Below, piece by piece: positions 32,010 through 40,800 of a stretch of 44,128 bases of DNA. The translations under genes were made by a program, and so were the position numbers. Source of the stretch: Paludibacter sp. (GTDB lineage Bacteria; Bacteroidota; Bacteroidia; Bacteroidales; Paludibacteraceae); NCBI GenBank assembly GCA_028691965.1, contig JAQUYE010000016.1:1-44128 (forward strand), in the 5' to 3' direction. Numbering within the stretch: position 1 is the stretch's first letter; the number at the start of each line of letters is the position of its first letter. A model generated the notes under the pieces. That model ran no database searches, was not told the origin of the DNA, and was given only the letters and a program-made list of their open reading frames with translations.

Positions 32010-34214
32010 TTATTGCCGGATTAACTTTCCCGACTTGCGGTGTTGTCCGTCGATTTGCACATGGTAAATAAACACACTTCCGGGATAAGCCGCTTTTGCA
32101 AGCTCAACTTGCAAATCATGATAACCTTCCGGTAGTCGTGCATCCTGCCTGAATACCTCTTTTCCGGTCAGATCATGAATTGACAAGCTAAACCGGGCTT
32201 CGCACGGCAGGTGAAACTTAAACATCACCCCTTCCGGAAACGGATTAGGAGTAGCAACCAGGTCGAGAAGCAGCGCAGGTGCAGTATCAACACCTACAGT
32301 TACATCCACTATGGGCTGAATCTGACTATCCATCCAGCTGATACGATCGCTCACCCAGTTTTTCAGGTAATTCAGTTCATTCTCATAACTTCCTCCCACA
32401 TAATTATTAGGCCATACATGCGTACTTAACACATCCCATACGCGAAAGTTCCGTTTCACCGCATCACCAAGCTCCGTGGCACATGAATCAATAAAGGTGT
32501 TCAGATAAGCCGGATTGATATAATGCTCAGTCCACACATTCCATCGTTTTTTAAGATAGGAATTGAAGATGGGGTCGAGACGCAACTTCTCCCACCAGAA
32601 GGGCATGGCATACTGATCGGCATCCCCCATTCCGTCTACAATCCATCCGGCTGTTTGTCCCGCAGCAAAGAAATTTGCATTACCGAAACAGATATTATAG
32701 TCCCAATAAGGGCCCATGGTTACTTTCCCTCCCTTCGAATCCTTATCCTTGTGTAAAAAAGTACTGATACGATACCCATCAAGGTTGCGTGACAATTCGT
32801 TGATGATATAATAATCGACAAAGGACATAATGTCTGCATAGGCACGATAACCCGTTTCTCTGTCGGTATAATTCTCACTATACATGGCATCTTCAAAGCG
32901 GGTAATGTAATCGCGGATGTAGGCATGTTGAGCAGGCTGAATATCTTTACCCTTGGGATCCTGGTGCAGGAAAAACACACGTTGCTGCAAGCTGGTGGGT
33001 GCACGGTAAGGAGAAATCCAGTAATCAACGCCCTCCACATCAGTAGCTTCCGGACGATCAATTTTAAGGATATAGCCACCTGTCAATTCATCACCTTCTA
33101 CATCTATATCTTTTAATTCAGCCAGGTTCAACCGCTGTTTATCGTTTTTTATCTTCTCCGTCAATACATACACTCCGTTATACTGACCATTAATATAGAG
33201 TTCAAAGAAACGGGTACGAGGCGACCACTTGCCGGTAAGATTGCCAAGGTGATAGGCCAACACATTCCGCATCAGCGATTTGTCGGAATAAGGCCCGTGA
33301 AACACCCAATCGTTTTCGGCAGGCATACCCAACAAGGAAACATTGCGGTTCGTTGCATCAGCATTGCGTGTTTCTACCGAATAGCTCTTCTTAGGAAATC
33401 CGGCAGAGGTAAAACCACGTATTTCGATGCCGACTAAACCGGCATCTTCGTACGTAGTATCATTAACAGAGTTTACTCCTGAAGGATTATTTAGCACCTT
33501 CATATCAGCCATTATCTTGGTATTCTGAATAATCTCCTGTCCGTTGGTACTGATCATGATAAGGGGCAAATTACTATACGTAAAATCAAGAGGCTCCTTA
33601 AACCAGTTAGGGGTGGGTCCATATATAGTGCTTGAATAATTGATATTGGCATGCACAAAGACACGTGCCGACATATCACTCGAATTTCCACCCTGATTTA
33701 AAATATGTACGGCAAAGGTATTCAGTCCGCGCTGCAACACTTTAGGATCCAGAACATAACGTTCGGGACTGCCACCCGAATACATTCTGGCCTCACGATC
33801 GGTGGTAAGGCGGGTATCGTAGGAAGGAAAGGCACCGGTAACATTCGTGGACCGGGCACATTCTTTCCCGTTGATGTAGAGAATAAAAGCATCATCATAA
33901 TCAATATCCAGCAGCAGGTCTTTTACTATAGCCGGATCGGGCAACGAAACCCGGTAGCGCATATACAGAGAATTACAGGGCGCTGATATACTTGTCCTGT
34001 CGTCGTTATCACCATAACCAATACCTCCTTGTCCCTGTCGCCAGGTAGCATCATTAAATCCACCCTGATACCAGGTAGCCGGTGGTTCACTGGTTGCGGC
34101 AAGGTACCTCCACACAACCGTCTCGGTTACCATCGATTCCCAGTGAGCTTGTGCAAGTACAGGTGTAAAAATCCCGGACAACAGAAACAAAAATAAAGTT
34201 AAGTACGTACGCAT
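32010..34214 (-). CDS. Secreted CotH-family protein with a type IX sorting domain
   Basis: Start at ATG 34214 (MRTYLTLFLFLLSG...), 734 residues; the longer frame to 34244 starts inside the -7 box. After the signal peptide comes a beta-sandwich domain (about 20-200, WRYLAATSEPPATWYQGGF). A CotH kinase-like domain follows (about 230-560: VGIEIRGFTSAGFPKKSY, YVLTEKIKNDKQRL, GPYWDYNICFGN). The last ~75 residues (ATPNPFPEGVMFKF ... IYHVQIDG ... SGKLIRQ) match type A C-terminal sorting domains of the type IX secretion system. CotH proteins in spores are protein kinases; the target here is unknown. The protein should be exported and may be surface-bound. Confidence 0.85.
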   Translation of the reverse strand: MRTYLTLFLFLLSGIFTPVLAQAHWESMVTETVVWRYLAATSEPPATWYQGGFNDATWRQGQGGIGYGDNDDRTSISAPCNSLYMRYRVSLPDPAIVKDLLLDIDYDDAFILYINGKECARSTNVTGAFPSYDTRLTTDREARMYSGGSPERYVLDPKVLQRGLNTFAVHILNQGGNSSDMSARVFVHANINYSSTIYGPTPNWFKEPLDFTYSNLPLIMISTNGQEIIQNTKIMADMKVLNNPSGVNSVNDTTYEDAGLVGIEIRGFTSAGFPKKSYSVETRNADATNRNVSLLGMPAENDWVFHGPYSDKSLMRNVLAYHLGNLTGKWSPRTRFFELYINGQYNGVYVLTEKIKNDKQRLNLAELKDIDVEGDELTGGYILKIDRPEATDVEGVDYWISPYRAPTSLQQRVFFLHQDPKGKDIQPAQHAYIRDYITRFEDAMYSENYTDRETGYRAYADIMSFVDYYIINELSRNLDGYRISTFLHKDKDSKGGKVTMGPYWDYNICFGNANFFAAGQTAGWIVDGMGDADQYAMPFWWEKLRLDPIFNSYLKKRWNVWTEHYINPAYLNTFIDSCATELGDAVKRNFRVWDVLSTHVWPNNYVGGSYENELNYLKNWVSDRISWMDSQIQPIVDVTVGVDTAPALLLDLVATPNPFPEGVMFKFHLPCEARFSLSIHDLTGKEVFRQDARLPEGYHDLQVELAKAAYPGSVFIYHVQIDGQHRKSGKLIRQ

Positions 34215-34243
34215 GAATGAGTAAATATCAGATTTAAAGTTCA

Positions 34244-34251
34244 CAAAGTTA
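34244..34251 (-). promoter_or_regulatory. -7 box for the CotH-family gene
   Basis: TAACTTTG on the minus strand, about 30 bp before the ATG at 34214. It decides against the longer frame. No TTTG -33 box is apparent. Confidence 0.45.
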
Positions 34252-34306
34252 CTTATTTTTTTGCTGCCGTACCAGTTGCTTCTTTCCGATAACCACGGAA
34301 TATGTG

Positions 34307-34314
34307 TACCTTTG
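34307..34314 (+). promoter_or_regulatory. -7 box for the TonB receptor gene
   Basis: TACCTTTG on the plus strand, 87 bp before the ATG at 34402. The leader contains a small CGCAG/CTGCG hairpin near 34349 but no cobalamin riboswitch-like B12 box (GCCACUG) that I can see. Confidence 0.4.
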
Positions 34315-34401
34315 TGGTCAATTTGGTGGACAAATGTATATTTCGCAGACTTCCCTGCGAGACCCGTCGTTCACACACCACATCAGTAGTTTTCAGATCG
34401 T

Positions 34402-36453
34402 ATGCACGTTTGTTCTGGTATATATAAGGTACTCCCTTTTCTGTTGTTGTCGCTGACCGGCTTAGTCCGGGCCGACGAGAAACAGGACACTACCCGTCAT
34501 TATCAGATTGGAGAAATTACAATTACAGAACATTCCCGCTCAGCCGAATTACGCTCGTCGGCTCCGCTTCAACTGCTTAACTCCCGGGAACTTCAACAAC
34601 TGAATGCACTGCAGGTTTCCGATGCTGTAAAATATTTCTCGGGTGTAACTGTAAAGGATTATGGGGGTATCGGCGGACTGAAAACCGTATCGGTTCGTAG
34701 TCTGGGCGCATCGCATACGGCTGTCAGTTATGATGGCATCGTGGTGACCGATAACCAGACCGGACAAATGGACATCGGACGATTTTCGCTCGATAATGTA
34801 GCAACGCTTAGTCTGCACAACGGACAAAGTGATCAGATTTTCCAACCGGCCCGTCAGTTTGGTTCGGCTGCTGTACTCTCCATCCGTAGTCGCAGTCCCT
34901 TTGAAGGCTCGTCCGACCAGCTGCAGGGCACGCTAACCATGAAATCGGGTTCGTTCGGGCTCTACAATCCGTCCTTGTTTTTACGCAAGAAGTTCAATCC
35001 GGTACTTGCCGCCACGCTGAGCACCGAGTGGCTCGGATCACACGGCCGGTATCCTTACCGTTTATACTACCATCCATCCGGACAGGGAGAATACAGCACT
35101 GAAGTCCGCTCGAACACCGATGTAAATAACCTGCGCATCGAAACGGCACTTCATGCCCATTTCTCTGAAAAGAAAACAGGCTGGATAAAGCTCTACTATT
35201 ACAATGCCGAAAGGGGACTGCCGGGAGCTACTATCCTGTATGCTACCGAGAACTTCTCCACGCAGCGATTACGCGACCGCACTTTTTTTGCACGCGCTAA
35301 CTTCAACCACACCATTAACTCCATATGGTCGTGGCAATGGAACGGAAACTTTCACAGGAGCTACGTGCAGTATACCGACACAGCCTACCTGAATCAACAA
35401 GGCCGGCAGGAAAGCAAATATTACCAGCAGGAAGCGTACAGTTCGCTTTCTGTGCTGTATCGCGCCCTGCCCGGACTTTCCCTTTCCTTTTCTTCCGATG
35501 GCATTATCGGCACCATGGACGCTGAATTTGAAAACGACGATCTTACCTCAGCTTTTGCTCAACCGGCACGTTATACCTGGCTCAACGTAGTAGCAGCCAA
35601 GTATGTTAGCACTAATTTCATGACCACTGCCAGCATACTATCGAGCTACATACACGAAACGGTCCATGCAGGCTCCGCAGCTCCGTCGCGACATCGCCTT
35701 TCTCCTTATCTTAGTATAACCTGGAAACCCTTCGACCAACACGACCTTCGCCTTCGGGCTTTCTATAAGAATATCTTTCGCATGCCCACCTTCAACGACC
35801 TGTACTATGCACGGGTGGGAAACTCACTGCTACAACCGGAGATTACCGATCAGTTCAATGCCGGGATTAGCTGGACCACCGCACCTTCCTCCTGGTGGCC
35901 ATTTGTATCGGTTACGGCCGACCTGTACCACAACTCAGTACAGGATAAGATTATTGCACTTCCTACGAAAAACATTTTCGAGTGGAGTATGCAAAACCTC
36001 GGGCATGTAAGCATTAACGGACTTGACCTTACAACGGAGACCAGCTTTGCTGTTAATGAAAAGCTGGGGATAGTGCTGGGAGGAACCTACAGCTACCAAC
36101 AGGCCCTGGATGTTACCGATCCCAAAAACGGTAGCTACCAGCACCAGATACCATATACCCCCCGCACATCCGGGTCGGGCAGAGTCGGACTGGAAACACC
36201 CTGGGTGGATGTGTCGTATACCTTGTTATGGTCGGGCAAGCGCTATGCTACCACCGAAAATTATGCTGAGAACCGTCTGCCTGCCTACAGCGATCACGGA
36301 CTGTCGGCCGCCCGCGAGTTTCGGATAGCACCATCCTGCCGTCTGAATATACGGGCAGAACTAACGAATATAATGAACGAGAACTATGCGATAGTGCGGT
36401 GGTATCCGATGCCCGGACGTGCCTACCGGATTAGTGCTGCCTTCCACTTCTGA
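34402..36453 (+). CDS. TonB-dependent receptor, BtuB-like
   Basis: A 683-residue protein: signal peptide (MHVCSGIYKVLPFLLLSLTG), a TonB-box/plug region (ITITEHSRSAELRSSAPLQL; VSDAVKYFSGVTVKDYGG; VSVRSLGASHTAVSYDGI; about 30-150) and a 22-strand-type barrel ending in AYRISAAFHF. It has the length and plug of BtuB/FecA-like receptors and lacks the extra N-terminal domain of SusC proteins. A propeller lipoprotein starts 5 bp downstream. In Bacteroides, BtuB-BtuG pairs capture cobalamin, so this is a reasonable hypothesis here, but heme, siderophore or peptide ligands are not excluded. Confidence 0.85.
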   Translation: MHVCSGIYKVLPFLLLSLTGLVRADEKQDTTRHYQIGEITITEHSRSAELRSSAPLQLLNSRELQQLNALQVSDAVKYFSGVTVKDYGGIGGLKTVSVRSLGASHTAVSYDGIVVTDNQTGQMDIGRFSLDNVATLSLHNGQSDQIFQPARQFGSAAVLSIRSRSPFEGSSDQLQGTLTMKSGSFGLYNPSLFLRKKFNPVLAATLSTEWLGSHGRYPYRLYYHPSGQGEYSTEVRSNTDVNNLRIETALHAHFSEKKTGWIKLYYYNAERGLPGATILYATENFSTQRLRDRTFFARANFNHTINSIWSWQWNGNFHRSYVQYTDTAYLNQQGRQESKYYQQEAYSSLSVLYRALPGLSLSFSSDGIIGTMDAEFENDDLTSAFAQPARYTWLNVVAAKYVSTNFMTTASILSSYIHETVHAGSAAPSRHRLSPYLSITWKPFDQHDLRLRAFYKNIFRMPTFNDLYYARVGNSLLQPEITDQFNAGISWTTAPSSWWPFVSVTADLYHNSVQDKIIALPTKNIFEWSMQNLGHVSINGLDLTTETSFAVNEKLGIVLGGTYSYQQALDVTDPKNGSYQHQIPYTPRTSGSGRVGLETPWVDVSYTLLWSGKRYATTENYAENRLPAYSDHGLSAAREFRIAPSCRLNIRAELTNIMNENYAIVRWYPMPGRAYRISAAFHF

Positions 36454-36458
36454 AACAA

Positions 36459-37592
36459 ATGAACAATACCTATACTATCACACACAGGTCGGATCTGACT
36501 ACATACGTACGCTTACTGTCGGGCATGCTACTCTTGCTGGGCAGTGTTCTTCTGACTTCCTGCGACGACATGGTTGATAAGACTCCACCCACGACTCAGC
36601 TTCCCGACCAACAGGAAGCCACCCGACTCTACATACTATCGGAAGGCTTGATTCATCTTAACAACAGTAGCCTTGCCATGTACGATCTGGCAACCGGCAC
36701 TACTGCCGTGGATTGGTTTGCTGCTGTTAATCAACGCCGTTTAGGCGACACCGCCAACGACCTTGGTAGTTACGGGTCGAAGCTTTACCTGGTAGTAAGC
36801 ATGTCGGGACTCGTAGAAGTACTCGACCGGCACACAGGACGCTCGATGCAGCAGATACTGATACACGACGAACAGGGACGCTCGCGTCAACCCCGCAACA
36901 TTACCTTCTATAACGGATTTGCCTATGTTAGTTCGTTCGATGGTACAGTTTCCGAAATCGACACCACTACCTTAACTACCACCCGACTTACCAGGGTCGG
37001 CCGCAACCCCGACGGCATAGCACTGGCCAACGGGAAACTGTATGTTTCCAATTCAGGTGGACTCAGCTTCCCGAACTACGACAATACCCTGTCGGTAATC
37101 GACCCCCTTAGCTTTCGCGAAATTAAAACCATTGAAGTTGCTGCCAATCCGTTCACCCTTCAGGCAGATAGTGAGGGCGACCTCTATGTAGTTAGCCGGG
37201 GTAACTATGGAAACCAACACTACCAGCTGCACCGCATTAACACCCAAACCGACGAACTCGTTCAAACGCTCGAAGGAGTTCATCCCCTTAATTTCACCAT
37301 TCACAACGACACGGCCTGGATGTACAGTTTCAATCACAGCAACGGTCAGAGCAGCTTTCAAAGCTTCGACTGTCGCACCGAAGAACTGATTTCCGATCAC
37401 TTTATCACCGACGGCACCCAATTACAAACTCCCTTCGGAATCGCCGTTCATCCAACTACCGGCGATATCTTCCTAACCGATGCCCGTACGTACACCGTCA
37501 AAGGCGATGTGCTCTGCTTTACCCGCGACGGCAAATTGAAATACCGTCTTCAAGCGGTAGGATTAAACCCTAAGAAAGTGTGGGTGGAATAG
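36459..37592 (+). CDS. DUF5074/YncE-like propeller lipoprotein, BtuG-like
   Basis: A 377-residue lipoprotein; LLTSC is the lipobox. The mature part is a chain of short beta-propeller blades: RLYILSEGLIHLNNSSLAMY, LGDTANDLGSYGSKLYLVV, VEVLDRHTGRSMQQI, PDGIALANGKLYVSNSGG, TLSVIDPLSFREIKTI. This pattern is characteristic of DUF5074/YncE-like surface propellers, which include the cobalamin-binding BtuG of Bacteroides. It is 5 bp after the TonB receptor and is probably its extracellular lid or capture protein. The ligand is inferred, not shown. Confidence 0.82.
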   Translation: MNNTYTITHRSDLTTYVRLLSGMLLLLGSVLLTSCDDMVDKTPPTTQLPDQQEATRLYILSEGLIHLNNSSLAMYDLATGTTAVDWFAAVNQRRLGDTANDLGSYGSKLYLVVSMSGLVEVLDRHTGRSMQQILIHDEQGRSRQPRNITFYNGFAYVSSFDGTVSEIDTTTLTTTRLTRVGRNPDGIALANGKLYVSNSGGLSFPNYDNTLSVIDPLSFREIKTIEVAANPFTLQADSEGDLYVVSRGNYGNQHYQLHRINTQTDELVQTLEGVHPLNFTIHNDTAWMYSFNHSNGQSSFQSFDCRTEELISDHFITDGTQLQTPFGIAVHPTTGDIFLTDARTYTVKGDVLCFTRDGKLKYRLQAVGLNPKKVWVE

Positions 37593-37668
37593 GCACCAAG
37601 CCCTTAATATAGTTTATTTTAGCCTTTAAAACGAACGCTTTCACTCAATCACATCAACTGTAGAGTTG

Positions 37669-37844
37669 TGTACATTCGCAATGCAGGTCAGCTACATCGG
37701 CAATGTAGATGAGCTACATCGGCAATGTAGATGGGCTGCATCGGCAATGTAGATGGGCTACATCGGCAATATAGATGAGCTACATCGGCAATGTAGGTGG
37801 GCTGCATCGGCAATGTAGGTGGGCTGCATCGGCAATACAGATTT
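37669..37844. repeat. 22-bp tandem repeat, about 8 units, each self-complementary
   Basis: Eight 22-bp units run head to tail with no spacers; the first and last are more diverged. The core is CTACATCGGCAATGTAG, in which CTACAT pairs with ATGTAG around a 5-nt CGGCA loop. Variation is confined mainly to arm positions (CTGCAT, ATATAG, ATACAG) and the last bases of each unit. An even more diverged unit may lie at about 37647-37668. It fills most of the 304-bp gap (37593-37896) between two convergent genes; nothing else is recognisable there. Confidence 0.92.
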
Positions 37845-37896
37845 CAACCGGTTTCCTGAAACCAAGGAAAACGCCCTTGAAGTATCTTACACTGGC

Positions 37897-40800
37897 TTAA
37901 TCAAATTGCTTTTTATACTCATTGGGGCTCATCCCAAACTCCTCCTTAAAGTATTTACGGAAGTACTTGGGGTCGTTGAAGCCCACCTGGTAGGCGACTT
38001 CGTTGACAAAGAGCTGACTTTTCTCCAGCAGGTCGGCAGCACGCTTCAGGCGAATAAATCGAATGAACTCAGAAGGGGTTTTATCGGTAAGCGAAAGTAT
38101 TTTCTTGTAGAAATACACGCGGCTCATGGCCATCTCGCGACAAAGGTCCTCTACCAGAAAATCGGTATTTCCAATGTTTGCCTCCACCAACGCCACTGCT
38201 TTCTTCACGAATTTCTCATCCATCGAAGTAATTTCAATCTCTGATGGATTGATAGCCACCTTGCGGCGAAACTGATCGTGTTTTTGTTTTTGCCGGTCGA
38301 CTAACCGCGACACTTTAAGGGTAAGCAGTTCGGTGCGGAAGGGTTTAGAGATATAATCCTCTGCACCGGCTTCGAGTCCGATGTATTTATTTTCATCACC
38401 GGTTTTGGCAGTCAGTAAAATCACGGGTATGTGTGAAGTGCGGATATCTGCTTTCAACCTGCGACAGAATTCATATCCGTCCATCACCGGCATCATTACA
38501 TCCGAAATAATCAGGTCGGGTAGTTTCGACAGAGTTAGCTTCAGGGCCTTTTCTCCATCTTCGGCAGATAGGATGCGATAGTCGGCACGAAATAACGAAA
38601 CGATGAAATTACGAAAATCGTCGTTATCATCGACAATCAGCATCAGGGGTTGCTTCCCATGATCCGCCTGTTTCATTGCTTTTTCATCACAGGTTTCGCC
38701 GATTTCATCGATGGAATCGGAACTTATTGTCGACTGGCCGGATGCCTGCTCCGGTATATCCGGTTGTTGGGGTGCAGCAGTAACAGCAGTCGACTGCCCC
38801 GCATTGCGGGAAATTACTTCCTGATGGACTTGCTGACGGGCGGGTAACAGTACTGTAAAGATGGAGCCTTTGCCTACCTCACTTTCGACGACTATCTCGC
38901 CTCCGTGCAGACTGACGTATTCACTGACGATATGTAATCCCACTCCCGTACCGGTATGGTTCGAGTTATCCGCATTTTCGACCCGGTAAAACCGCTCAAA
39001 GATACGCACTCGATCTTTTTCGGGAATACCAATGCCCGTATCCGAAACCACTATTTTCAACTGCTTATTTTCATCATTCAGTTGCTGGAGTAAACTCAGC
39101 TGTATTTCTATCTTCCCTCCGTCGGGGGTAAATTTAAAGGCGTTCGACAGCAGGTTGTAGACAATTTTGCGCAGCTTTTCAGGATCGAACTCCATCCTGA
39201 GCTCCGTCAACGACGATGAAAAGAGGAAATTGACCGACTTCTTGGTTGCCAGCTCTGTAAAGGAATAGCAAATGTCGCGCACAAAGGTCACCACATCACC
39301 CACCGAGCAGTTCAGGGTATCTTTCTGCACATCCAGTTTCCGGAAGTCGAGCAGCTGATTCACCAACTCCAGCAAATTAGAAGCATTACGGTGAATAATT
39401 TCCAGCAAGCCCGCTTGCTCTTCGTTGCGGATTTCCTGTTTTAGTTTTTCAACCGGATTGATAATCAGAGATAGCGGAGTACGAAACTCATGACTAATAT
39501 TCGTAAAGAAGCGGAACTTCATCTCGTCCATCTCGTGTAGTTGCTTAGCTTCACGAATCTTATGCTCGTTTTCGAACTCACGTTGTTGCTTACGCAGGTT
39601 CCAGCGAACAATCAGTCGCACCAGGTACAACACTGCCAATCCATACACTACAAATGCCCACCAGCTAAACCAGAAGGGAGGTTTAACAACAATCTCCAGC
39701 ACCAGGGGTTCTTTGCTCCACACATTATCATTGTTACTGGCATACACGATCAGCTCATAACTTCCCTGCCCCAGGTTCGAATACGAAGCAACACCAGCCG
39801 GACTTTCTATCCACTCTTCATCCAATCCCTTCAGCATATAGCGGTAGTGGTTCTTCTCAGGGTGAATATAGCTTAGTGCTGAAAAGCTAAGCGTGAAGTT
39901 TTTTTCGTTGTAATGCAACACCAGCTTTTGCTTATGGGTAACCGATTCGTCGAGCACTACCCTGGAGCGGAACTTTTTAGCCGGCATAATTTCCTCATTA
40001 CCGATCTGCAATCCTGTAATACGCGGCACGGGAGCTGTGGTGTTAAAACGAATAGCAGAAGGATTAAACGACATATAGCCTTTGGTACCACCAAAGAAGA
40101 TTTCACCGGTATTACTTTTATACACGGCATTTTGATTAAAGATAGAATTCACCAGGCCATCGTTATGATCGAAGGCAGCCACATGAAACTCAAAGCCGGG
40201 ATGATCGGCAGCCCTTTTAATGTAAACACAAGCCAAGCCGTTACGTGTTCCTACCCACACATTCCCATCCCTGTCTTCAACAAATGAAACAACCTGTTCA
40301 CTTGGCAACCCATCGGCACGACCAATATAGTTCAGCTCATCCCTTTGAGCATCGTACACATTTATTCCGTTGTCGGTTGCAATCCACAGCAGATTGCGTG
40401 TGTCCACCAGCGAGTGAATAATAATATCATCGGCAAGCTGGCGTTTCAGCAGGGTATCGGCAAACACCGGACATATTTTCATAGTTGCAGTATTCAGCAG
40501 GTCGATGCCCGAAGCGGTAGAAAGGTAAACCGGATTACCACCTGCTGATGACATAGAAAGCACGAAGTCGGATGAAAGTCCGGGCGTATTTCCGGTATTA
40601 AAATGAGTAAACCCCGTTCGTTCAGCATTCAGCATATCGACTCCGCCGCCGAGCGTACCGATCCACAGGCGGTGTTGGGGATCTTCGACAATACCATAAA
40701 TACTTTTGTTGGATAGCGATGAAGCATCCGTTACACGGGGCTGGTACCGCACAAATTGCTCGTTATCGTAACGGTTTAACCCACCCATAAAGGTCCCAAA

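Noticed and set aside
34258-34401. Cobalamin riboswitch before the BtuB-like gene
   Set aside because: The leader is under 100 nt from the -7 box and I find no GCCACUG-type B12 box or long paired core.
37669-37844. CRISPR array
   Set aside because: The 22-bp units are contiguous with no unique spacers, and there are no cas genes nearby; it is a tandem repeat.
37848-37875. Terminator hairpin for the HTCS gene
   Set aside because: GGTTTC/GAAACC and TTTCCT/AGGAAA are short, mutually exclusive pairings with no T run, so they are not convincing.
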